In this document: positions 24,640-34,903 of the stretch, one piece after another
Layout: the number at the start of each line of letters is the position of its first letter
Numbering within the stretch: position 1 is the stretch's first letter
Assembly (NCBI RefSeq): GCF_025698545.1
Contig: NC_068571.1
Span: 51,927,733 to 51,991,732, forward strand
Length of the DNA: 64,000 nt
Direction: 5' to 3'
Source of the DNA: Gossypium raimondii
Taxonomy: Eukaryota > Streptophyta > Magnoliopsida > Malvales > Malvaceae
Notes under the pieces: model-generated
The model's database searches: none
Told to the model about the DNA's origin: nothing
The model's input: the letters and a program-made list of their open reading frames with translations, nothing else
Program-made: the position numbers and the translations under genes

Positions 24640-24946
24640 ATGTTGGGTATATGATTTGAAATACACCCAAAACGAATCAAAAGCTTGTTACCAAAGTTAA
24701 ATAAAGAGGAAAAATTTAGCTTTGAAATGAACAAAATTTTGGGTCTTCACAATTTGGGCCTTTTTAGTTTTGAAAGTGAATGAAAACACCGGCGGCGGCA
24801 GCGGCAGCGGCGGATTGTCCTTTCTATAGGGGATGATGCAATACAAGTGATTTTGAAGCTTTTGGGTTTCATTTCATAGCGTTGAAGTGAAGTTTATGGT
24901 CAACAAAGTTGATCTCCTTTCACTTATTGGAGCAAAGTTTTATTAA
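24640..24946 (+). promoter_or_regulatory. ARF leader with a cluster of upstream ORFs
   Basis: Five short ATG-started frames precede the main ATG: 24640-24654 (4 aa), 24727-24783 (18 aa), 24780-24836 (18 aa, alanine-rich from a GCG/GCA run), 24833-24850 (5 aa) and 24896-24946 (16 aa). The second and third, and the third and fourth, overlap by 4 bases at ATGA. A minimal ATG-ATT-TGA also lies at 24651. All stop before the ARF ATG at 24975. uORFs in ARF leaders (ETTIN, MONOPTEROS) are known to control translation by reinitiation. That the whole stretch is transcribed leader is inference. Confidence 0.55.
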
Positions 24947-24974
24947 CAGTTTTAGTTTATTCAAATTTGTAAGC

Positions 24975-27900
24975 ATGAAGGCTCCACCCAATGGATTTTT
25001 GGCAAATCCCGCAGAAGGTTTGATTTTTTTCTTTTAATTTTTCTTAATCAAAATTTTTTACTCTCTTTTCTCCTCTGGGTCAAAAATAGACTTCGGGATT
25101 TGAGTATTGCAGCATTTTCTTTAATTATCAGTATATATTTAGCTGTTTCATGGATTTGTTTTTGGCCCTTCCATCATCCAGATCCTCTTTAAATTGTTGT
25201 TGGTTTTATGAGGTTATTATCTTGTTTATATATATATATTCCATAAAAATGGAAAGAAGCAAGGTAATGAGACTAGAAGTGAAAGTTATTGTAACTGAAC
25301 TAGGAGTCAACTTTCCTCATTTTAGAGTCAAAGATTTGGGTTTAGGATCATTCATCATTTTGCAAATTGGAGGTGAAACAAGGGATGCAAAAAATGAAGT
25401 CTTTAATTATATAAGAATATTCATGATGACCTTGTTTTATGAATTGTGGCAATATAGGAAAAGTAGAATCAATAATTCATACAAGGAAATTTGGGGGTAC
25501 CTTGGTTTAAGACAATAAAGTTTTAACTCTTTTGCCCTGTCTATCTTTCAAAGTTTTGAAGAGAAATGGATATGGTGAATCTTTTAGTAGTTGATGCCTT
25601 TTAATTATTGTTCTGACTTTTTCGCTTGTGTGGTTTTCGGGTATGTTCTGATAACAACACAGGAGAAAGGAAGAGTATCAATTCAGAATTATGGCATGCT
25701 TGTGCTGGACCACTTGTTTCTTTACCACCAGTTGGAAGTTTGGTGGTTTACTTTCCTCAAGGCCATAGTGAACAAGTGAGTCGTTTTCCTTATTCGATCA
25801 TGCAGAATAATTGTTTCTAAATCCTGTCTTTTATGGATTTTTTTTTTCTGTTCAGGTTGCAGCATCGATGCAGAAGGAGACTGATTTCGTACCAAGCTAC
25901 CCTAATCTTCCTTCCAAGTTAATTTGCATGCTCCATAATGTCACATTGCATGTAAGCAAAAAGCTAGCCAACCATTATCCCGAGTTCCTAAATGAATTTT
26001 TTGCATTTATCTAAATGAATTTGCATGCTTCATAATGTCACATTGCATGTAAGCAAAAAGCTAGCTCATACGGATGGTTTTCTTAACTTGTGTATGTGAG
26101 AACAGCTTGGAAAGCATATGCATGAACTTAACATTGTAACAGTGAGAAATGATCTTAAAAATGCAAGTTAAAAGGTTATTTTGAAGCTGCTAATTTATTC
26201 AATTTATTTAAAATTTTGAATCAGGCTGACCTGGAAACCGACGAGGTCTATGCTCAGATGACTCTTCAACCTGTAAACAAAGTAGGTCAACTCTTCTGTT
26301 TGAGAATTACTATATTAATATTGTCTGAACTGCCTCCGTTTTTTCTGTTCATTCCTGAAATTTGGGAAGAATTTTGAAGTAGTTTTCTACAGTATGACAG
26401 AGAAGCATTACTAGCATCTGATATGGGCCTCAAGCAAAGCAGACAACCTGCTGAGTTCTTTTGCAAGACTCTTACAGCTAGTGACACTAGCACTCATGGT
26501 GGCTTTTCAGTGCCTCGTCGAGCAGCTGAGAAGATCTTCCCTCCTTTGGTGTGTAAAATTTTTTAATTTTGATTTCTACTTTAAGATTTGAGAGGTATGA
26601 TATAAGCATTTTTGTACCTATTTTTACTAAGTCTTAAATGATAATATTTGGTAGGATTTTTCGATGCAACCGCCCGCTCAAGAGCTAGCAGCTAGAGATT
26701 TACATGAGAATACATGGACATTTAGACATATCTATCGAGGTATGATTCTCTTCTAGACATTGCTCTTCCGTTTCACGAGCTAGTAGCTAGTACCTCAATG
26801 CATAAGGCTTCTTTTCAGGTCAACCAAAGAGGCATCTTCTAACTACTGGTTGGAGTGTCTTTGTTAGCAACAAAAGACTTTTTGCTGGTGATTCCGTTCT
26901 TTTCATAAGGTATGGTTCATATATATACATAGAGACACACATACATATATATGTATCTTTTTATGTTGCTTAACTTGAATTCTTTGCTTAAATATAGAGA
27001 CGAGAAGTCACAGTTTCTCTTAGGTATAAGGCGGGCCAATAGACAGCAGCCAGCTCTCTCTTCATCAGTAATTTCTAGTGATAGCATGCATATAGGGATC
27101 CTTGCTGCTGCAGCTCATGCTGCTGCAAATAACAGCCCATTTACTATATTCTACAATCCAAGGTATTGCCATAACATATTTTGATTGTCCTTCAGCTCAT
27201 TGTTATCGCATAACCATACATTTCTTTTTTTTTTCATTTTCAGAAAATAAGATATTGATATGCCTGAATAGATATTATTAATTTTGATAGGGCAAGCCCT
27301 TCCGAGTTTGTGGTACCCTTGGCGAAGTATAACAAAGCCATGTATACCCAAGTTTCTCTTGGAATGCGGTTTAGAATGATGTTTGAAACCGAGGAGTGCG
27401 GAGTACGTAGATACATGGGTACAATTACTGGTATCAGTGACCTGGATCCTGTACGATGGAAGAATTCACAGTGGCGCAATCTTCAGGTATTCTTTGGACA
27501 TAACGATAGTATGGATACAATATTGCTGCAAAAGGAGAGAAGACCATGTAATTTTTTATTTTGGCAATTTGCTTTTATTTCTTGACAGGTAGGATGGGAT
27601 GAATCTACTGCTGGTGAGCGACCAACCCGAGTTTCAATTTGGGACATTGAGCCTGTTGTAACTCCTTTCTACATATGCCCACCACCGTTTTTCAGGCCTA
27701 GATTCCCCAAGCAACCGGGAATGCCGGGTAAACCATATTACCGGATATATCTTCTGATAAACAATGATAAATAACAGGAAAATTGTAGAAGTTAGTTCTA
27801 ATTTTTGATGATGCTGTTGCAGATAATGATAATGATGTTGAGAATGCTTTTAAGAGAGCTATGCCTTGGCTTGGAGATGACTTTGGCATGAAAGATTCCC

Positions 27901-30382
27901 CCAATTCAATCTTCCCTGGTTTGAGTTTAGTTCAGTGGATGAACATGCAACAAAATAATCAGTTGGCAGCTGCTCAATCTGGACTCTTTCCTTCAATGGT
28001 TTCTTCGAATCCGTTGCACAATAGCCTTGGCACTGATGATCCATCCAAGTTATTGAATTTTCAAGCTCCGGTGTTACCTGCGTCAAATATGCAATTTAAC
28101 AAAGCAAATCCAAACCAGGTCAACCAGTTGTCTCACGCACCTATGACCTGGCCCCAGCAACAGCAACTCCAGCAGTTGTTGCAGACTCCTCTGAATCAAA
28201 ATCCACTACAGCAACAATCCCAACAGCAGTTACAGCAAAGACAGTCACAGCTGCAGCCACAGTCACATCTTCAACAGCAGCCTCAGCCACCTCTACAGCA
28301 GCAGCAGCAGCAGCAGCAACAACAAAGACAACAGGCACAGCCACAACCACAGCAGCAGCAGCCACCTCTACAGCAACTGCAACAACAACAAAGACAACAG
28401 GCACAACCGCAGCTGCTGCAACAACAATTTCTACCAGCTCAAGTAAATAATGGCATCATTGCCTCAAACCAGATGCCAAATCGAAATTTGCATCAGCCTG
28501 GTGTTTATTCTCAGGTTCAGCAACAGCAGCAACAACAACAAATATTGACAAGCAATGGCCAGTCAACTCAAACCACCCTTCCTGCTAATAAAGCTTCATA
28601 TCCTTTGACGTCGTTAGCTCAAGATACACAGATTCAACAACAGGTGGAACAGCAACCTAACCTCGTACAGAGCCAACAGCAACAGACACAGTTGCAGCAA
28701 AATCTGTCCCAGAGGTCACAACAGCAGCCGCAAATTCAACAACTGGCACAGCAGGGCCTCCCAGAGCAACAATTCCAATTATTACAGAAATTGCAGCAAC
28801 AGCAGCAGCAGCAGCAGTCATCTCAACAATTACTCTCGCCTACTGGATCACTGTTGCAGTCTCCAGTGGTGCAACAACAGCCAATGCATCAACAAAACCA
28901 ACCAATGCAGCAGGTGCCTCTTTCTCAGAGTCAACAGACACTTGGCAGCAATGGTTTCTCAACATCAATGCTAATGCAACCACAACAGCTAGTGGTGAGC
29001 CAATCCCAAAATCAGAACAAGCCACTTATGGCAATGAGAACCCATTCTGGTCTTACTGATGGAGATGCTCCATCATGTTCAACCTCACCTTCTACCAATA
29101 ATTGTCAGGTTTCACCATCAAGCTTCCTAAGCAGAAGTCAGCAAGTACCATCCATGGTGGTGACAGATCCAGTTGTTGAGCCTGCAAGTACACTGGTTCA
29201 GGAGCTTCAGAGCAAGCCTGATATCCGAATCAAACATGAGTTGCTTGCCTCTAAAGGTCCAGATCAATCAAAGTACAAAAGTACTGTGACAGACCAGTTA
29301 GAAGCATCCTCTTCTGGAACATCATACTGCTTGGATGCAGGCACCATCCAGCATAATTTCTCTCTCCCCACTTTTTTGGAAGGTGATGTCCAATCACATC
29401 CTCGGAACAATCTTCCATTTTCAGCTAATATTGATGGACTGGCACCCGACACCTTGTTATCAAGGGGATATGACTCTCAAAAGGATCTTCAAAACCTGCT
29501 TTCTAATTATGGTAGCAATCCAAGAGATATTGACACAGAGTTGTCTACTGCTGCAATAAGTCCCCAGTCATTTGGTGTGCCAAACATACCTTTCAAAACT
29601 GGGTGTTCAAATGATGTTGCCATAAACGATGCAGGAGTTTTAAATGGTGGATTGTGGGCCAACCAAACTCAACGGATGCGAACATATACAAAGGTATGTG
29701 ACCTCACTAATTATGGTTTTACGCTTGTTACCTCATTTGTTCTCTTTGTTTTAGACCTTGCAATTTGGAACTATCTAGTTTTTGAAGCTCTGAAGTAGGA
29801 ACATCACATGTTCAGCATAATCAGATTTTTCATCTTTAAAGAGTTCTGAGCAGTTCAAGCATCAATCTGATGTTGTACTATTAGCTCTAAATGTTTGATG
29901 CTGGTTTGAACTTGTGAAGGTACAAAAGCGTGGCTCTGTGGGAAGATCAATCGATGTGACCCGCTACAAAGGGTATGATGAACTCAGGCATGATCTAGCC
30001 CGCATGTTTGGTATCGAAGGACAGATGGAAGATCCACAAAGTTCTGACTGGAAATTAGTATATGTTGACCATGAAAATGACATATTACTTGTTGGTGATG
30101 ATCCTTGGGAGTAAGTGAAGAACCCCAACTTGAACTATATAACTTTATCAGCTTTTTTTTCTCTCTTTATTTATCCTTTTGTAATTTCTAATTTTTTGCA
30201 GAGAATTTGTAAGTTGTGTTCAGAGCATTAAAATACTGTCATCCCTTGAAGTACAACAAATGAGCTTGGATGGTGACCTTGGAAATGTGCCAGTTCCCAA
30301 TCAAGCTTGTAGTGAGATCGACAGTGGAAATGCATGGAGAGGACATTATGATGATACTTCAGCTGCCTCCTTTAACAGATAA
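24975..30382 (+). CDS. ARF19: Auxin response factor, ARF19/ARF7 class (Q-rich activator)
   Basis: Thirteen exons: 24975-25017, 25663-25775, 25856-25951, 26225-26281, 26393-26548, 26655-26739, 26819-26909, 26998-27162, 27291-27486, 27589-27727, 27823-29693, 29920-30110 and 30202-30382; 3384 nt, 1127 aa. Order: N-terminal dimerisation segment, B3 DNA-binding domain about residues 124-226 ([20 protein letters not shown], then [13 protein letters not shown]), ARF ancillary domain, a long glutamine-rich middle region about residues 490-760 encoded by the 1.87-kb exon 11, and a C-terminal PB1 domain from about residue 1003 with basic [10 protein letters not shown] and acidic [14 protein letters not shown]. 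The Q-rich middle marks an activator ARF. The start MKAPPNGFL and end SAASFNR match the ARF19/ARF7 clade, which binds TGTC auxin elements and mediates auxin output. ARF19 versus ARF7 is not settled. Confidence 0.95.
25921..26065 (+). repeat. Duplicated exon 3 / intron 3 junction in the ARF gene
   Basis: The 48 bases at 25921-25968 (the last 31 bases of exon 3, the GT donor and the first 17 intronic bases) recur at 26018-26065 with one or two changes, 97 bases downstream. The second copy carries an intact 'cattgcat|gtaagc' donor. The reading frame supports use of the first donor. Confidence 0.85.
28270..28830 (+). repeat. CAG/CAA-rich polyglutamine tracts in ARF exon 11
   Basis: Several runs of mixed CAG and CAA codons, the purest near 28298-28325 and 28797-28816, encode stretches of up to about ten glutamines in the activator middle region. 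They are likely length-variable between alleles; the mixing of CAG with CAA should restrain slippage. Confidence 0.85.
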
Positions 30383-30981
30383 AAAAGTCAAAAACAAATT
30401 GATTGGACTTTACATAGGCTCATTGGTGGATGCCTTTCCATTAAGAAAGATCAATTTAATGAAGTTCTTCCAAATTCAGAGGTGTTAAAACCACTGCCAT
30501 GGAATTGGCAGAAGGATGGATCTTGTTCTAACTTTAGCATCCACTTTTTTTGACTTTGCCCTTTAATCACTAGTTTTACTACGAGGTAAGGTGCAAAAGG
30601 GAGCGTTGGGGCAAGTTTATCATTGATGTATAATATAACCATATTTTAAAAGCTGATCTGACATTATCAGCAAGATTTGTAGTGTTTGTAGCTATTGCTC
30701 AGGCAAAGATACAATTAGCATCAATTTTTGTTCATGTTGCGCCAAGGTACAATTTAAAAACTTATCTCAAAGAGATGAATATAATATCCATTGAAGAACA
30801 TCCTTTTATACTTTTATCATATCAGTACTGGACCAAAAGAGTGAAAATTACCAGGGCAAACAACAAAGCTAGCACCATTTATATCGAAGATTAAAAGACA
30901 AATGCAAAATCCTTGTGCCTTATGGAAAACTCATCCACAAATTTCAGTTGTGAACCTAGCAGCATATGTTTTATCAGACAA
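30383..30981. other. Convergent 3' flanks of ARF19 and CPN20
   Basis: About 600 bases between the ARF stop and the CPN20 stop on the opposite strand. It should contain both 3' UTRs. Several AT-rich stretches could serve as poly(A) signals. The short open frames here show no protein family features. Confidence 0.6.
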
Positions 30982-32486
30982 CTAAGAAAGCACAGCCATT
31001 ACATCAGATGCTCTAAGAGCAATATAACTAGTTCCATCATTCCCTTTGAAGTCATTCCCTGCATACTTGGAATATAAAACTGTATTCCCTGGTGCAACAG
31101 ATAGTGGCTTTCTATTACCTTCCTCATCCAAAGTACCAGGTCCAACAGCTATCACCTGTGTCATTTAATTCAGAGCATTTTAAGTATACACACATATGCC
31201 AGGCATGGACGACAACAAATATAAAAATATTAACCGATCCTCACCGTGCCAATGGAAGGTTTTTCTTTGCTTGACTCAGTCAGCAACAAACCTCCAGAAG
31301 TCTTCTCCTCGGCTTCTGCAACCTGCAACAATGTCGTTAAACACAACAATGAGTGCCCTATGCAATGCAATGTATTATCAAAACCGAATTAACGAATTTC
31401 AGAAAGGGTAAAAACCTTAATGAAAACCCTGTCATTTAAAGGCTTGAGATCTTTGATATCATCCGTTTCAAGAATTCCCACAATGTCATCTTCCTTCAAG
31501 ATAAGATGATTTGAACCATTGAACTCCAGCTCGGTTCCGGCATACTTGGAATATATAACCTGAGCACCAGTCTATAAAAACACAGTATTGTGTAAGTAAA
31601 CAATTATGCAGCAAATAAGGGGAAGAATGTTAATTCCTTGAAATCCACCTTAACAGAACATTCCAATTTGGTCTTCCCAATTGTCTTCCCCTCGCCGATG
31701 GCAACCACTTCACCCCCTTGAGGCTTTGATTGAGCTGTTGTTGGTAGCAAAATTCCACCCTCAGTCTTCTCTTCTGTTTCTTTGATCTTCACCAACACTC
31801 TATCACCCAAGGGCTTAATCGAGGTGTACTGATATAAACCGATAAAATTGAATCGTGTAAGCAAGATATATATGGCAACAATTCAAGTCACATCTAATTA
31901 TTTAGTTATGTTCTATATAGAAAATGCATACAATGCTCCTAATCACTCCAACAATGCATTAACATTTGAGAAAATACCCATCAAACAATGGCCATATTTA
32001 TAAAGCAAAGTACATCTTAACATGGTCCAAAAACTACATCTGAAGAAACTAGTTTCAGAAAAGCTTAAAACTTTACCCATTAATAACATTAGAACAGCAC
32101 TGCTCTCATCAGTTATGCTCCTAATCCAAAAACTTAACTTGAAGAAACCAAAACCAAAATGATCCAAATTCATAATGACCCAAATGCAAAAACATCAAAA
32201 TTAAAGGAACCCCCCCACCCCCAAATTAACCCGATTCAGAACTAATTCACTCCCATCTTACAGGTCTAAATGGTACAAATGAAACTAAAAAAAGAACTAC
32301 CTTGGGAGCAACAACGGTAGCCGCTTTTACAACCAAACCCTTAAAGGACCTTTGAGTCAAAGACCCAGGCTTTAAAGATCCAAAGGAAGAGAATTTCACA
32401 ATGGATGATGGCCTTAATCCTTCAAATGAAGCCAAATTCCTTACTGATACTGTCATTGATGATGCTGTTAACTGAGATGTAGCCAT
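30982..32486 (-). CDS. CPN20: Chloroplast 20-kDa co-chaperonin (Cpn20/Cpn21)
   Basis: Five exons on the minus strand: 32486-32301, 31828-31649, 31571-31416, 31322-31245 and 31155-30982; 774 nt, 257 aa. Residues 1 to about 55 ([15 protein letters not shown]...) are Ser/Thr-rich and basic like a plastid transit peptide. Two GroES/Cpn10 domains follow in tandem: the first from [14 protein letters not shown] with mobile loop [10 protein letters not shown], the second from [12 protein letters not shown] with loop [10 protein letters not shown]. The double domain is diagnostic of plastid Cpn20, the co-chaperonin that caps Cpn60 during folding of stromal proteins such as Rubisco. The length matches the family. 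Exon junctions are all GT...AG and in frame. It is convergent with the ARF gene. Heat-shock-element-like motifs lie upstream. Confidence 0.95.
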
Positions 32487-32724
32487 TCCTGTAATGAAAA
32501 TTTTCCCAGAAAACAAACAACTTTCAATTCTAGCAACCAATTTTTCTTAAAAAAGAAAAAGTTATATGCTTTAATAAAAGAAAAGATTATACCTTTGAGT
32601 GGAAAAAAAATGATGTTTTGGTGTAAGATATTGAAAGTGATAAGAGTTGGCTTCAAACCGTAGGAAGTATAAGATAAAAACCCTAGATTGTTCTAGTAAT
32701 GGGTTTTATGCGTTGAATAGAGAC

Positions 32725-32776
32725 TTCTAGAATATTGGCGTTTACAGGAACATTGTTGCTGGGTTCCTAGAATATT
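32725..32776. promoter_or_regulatory. Heat-shock-element-like motifs upstream of CPN20
   Basis: TTCTAGAATATTG at 32725-32737 fits three alternating HSE units (TTC-n2-GAA-n2-TTn). A near-copy, TTCCTAGAATATT, lies at 32764-32776 with one spacing change. They lie 240-290 bases upstream of the CPN20 ATG, where a promoter is expected. Heat control of chaperonins is known in plants; function here is inference. Confidence 0.4.
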
Positions 32777-32799
32777 ATCGAGTGAACTCCTAATATTTT

Positions 32800-34903
32800 T
32801 TATTAAATTAATTTGAATTTTAATTCAATTTAATTTATTAATAATAGGTTAAATATTTGAATTTATCGATGCTTTTAACAGAAAATTATTGGAATCTAAA
32901 AGGTTGATAACTTGTATAAAATTATAAATATTAAAAATAATTTGGATCCGAATAACTTGAATAAATAATCTAAAATTAACTTAAATTCGAGTGACAAAGT
33001 TGGCTTTATCAAAGTAGTTAGTATTGTATTGATAGGTATATCATTTTGTCTTAGTATTAATATCGATATGTTTCAGTATATCATTTCCAGATTTATTGAT
33101 GTTTTTAAATTTTTAACATATATATAATCCAATTTTTAGTTTTTCGATCAATTATATATTATATACATGCAAATATAAGTTTTAAATTTATTAATTATGG
33201 TAAACTATATACAAAGCCGTTAAATTATTAGAAAGTTTACGTTTTGCTCATTTTACTTCAAAAGTTATAAAATGATCACTGAACTATTCGAAAGTTTTCA
33301 TTTAAGGCACTGGTGGTCTGTTAAAATCACTGTTGTATGCCTGTATGGCCTTTTATATTCACGTCGTCTGCACCAATCGGAAACTCTCCTTTCAATTGTT
33401 TTCTACAGTTCAATTTTTTTTATGAAACAACTTTAAATGTCAAGAATCTGCGAACCAAAATTCAAACAACTTTCTTCTCCAATTTTCGACATTGATTGTC
33501 AGATCAACTTTGATTTAAGGTATGTTCTTCTACTAGTCAATGAATACTAATCCTGCATTCCGATCATCGAATTGTCACTTGGAACTTGTTACTGGACTCT
33601 TTTTTTTAAACAAAAACTTTAACAATCCAATACCTTAAATAAAAACTTTCAAATAGTTCAATAACTTAAATAAAAACTTTCAAATAGTTTAATAACTTAA
33701 GTGAAAACTTTCGAATAATTCAATGATCATTTTATAACTGTTTGAAATTGAGTGACTAAAACGTAAACTTACTAGTAGTTTAATGATAGTTTACCAAAAA
33801 TGAGCATCCTCTACAGGTTTCAATTTTGAATATCACGTGAGAAAAAATGAGCAAAATTTTCGAAATGGACTTAATTAAATAATGTGACATTGTTTTAAAA
33901 TACAACATGATATGTTCGCTAGATTCATTGGAACTTAAACTAGTCGAGCTATTGCTTTTAATCTATAAAAATAAATAAATAAAGTTAAATGTACCTGTTT
34001 GAGTTTTTTAAATTACAATGAATCAAATAAAAATACCAAATGTCACGTAAGAAGGGATCATAGATGAATCATAAAATATTGATGATTAAAGTACAATTTT
34101 ACTATTATATTAACACGTAGTTTCATAAAAAAATAAAGGACTAAATGATAAATCTACCATTTTAAAAGACACCCTTTTCTAAATTAAATTTATCTCATAA
34201 AATTTTATATATTTTAAAATGCTAAAATTTATTTGAAATGTGCTTCCAATCAAAGTAACAAATCAAGTGTCCAAAGTTGAAGCCATAGTAGAAAAAGGAA
34301 GTTTATATTAGAAATCAATGATTTTATAAATATACTTTCAAAGCTCGAAGAAAACAAGAACAACTAGGAGCTTCCTCCATGCTAAGTGTTAGCAAAGGAA
34401 TATACGTTGAATGAAAATACACTAAAATTATACAAAGTGTTAGGGTAATAAAATGAGGGTGGTCAACATATGAGATGTGGTAAGTCGTAAAAATGAGAGT
34501 AGTTTCAATTGTGGCTTAAGAGAACTTTAGGGTGGAGACTATGTATCCTCCCTTCTCCTTTTATCGTAATATTAAGGAAGCACTTATAGAGAGAAGAATA
34601 TTGGGCATGGGTCTTAATCGTTGAGTTTTCTATTCAATGTGTATTATAACATGGTGGTGGATGTCAATCCAACATATTCTTGGAGTTAACCTGAAAGGAT
34701 TAGACAAGGCACTTATTGGATGTGATAGATGGATATATGACACTAAAAATCTTATCGCACATGTATGTGTGTAAAAATCATGTATTTAAAATACAAATGT
34801 GTGTTTAAAAATAAGAAGCAGATGGCAGTTTATACGAAGGAGTAGCTATGTGTCTTGAGGCTACTTGACATGGAAGTTTGATTTGATACTCCTAATAATG
34901 TAA
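32800..34903. other. Intergenic DNA left of the solo LTR
   Basis: No gene. It includes the foldback element 33199-33795. The segment about 34230-34903 and its continuation 37962-38250 have the less AT-rich, non-coding look of an older repeat split by the LTR insertion; the class is not identified. Confidence 0.45.
33199..33795. mobile_element. ~600-bp foldback / MITE-like element with ~100-bp inverted repeats
   Basis: Left arm: ggtaaactat..., 'aagtttacgttttgctcat', 'gttataaaatgatcactgaa', 'ctattcgaaagttttca'. The right arm read on the other strand gives the same order: GGTAAACTATCATTAAACTA, AAGTTTACGTTTTAGTCACT, GTTATAAAATGATCATTGAA, TTATTCGAAAGTTTTCA. The centre (about 33320-33600) has no transposase frame. 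A partial relative of the left arm lies at 44293-44600. No target duplication could be matched, so the exact ends are approximate. Confidence 0.65.

Noticed and set aside
25150-25518. 122-codon open frame within ARF intron 1
   Set aside because: It lies between proven splice sites of the ARF gene, contains a (TA)n-derived IYIY run, and shows no family motif; chance frame.
28141-28404. 87-codon minus-strand frame rich in Ala and Val
   Set aside because: It is the mirror of the CAG/CAA polyglutamine coding sequence of ARF exon 11.
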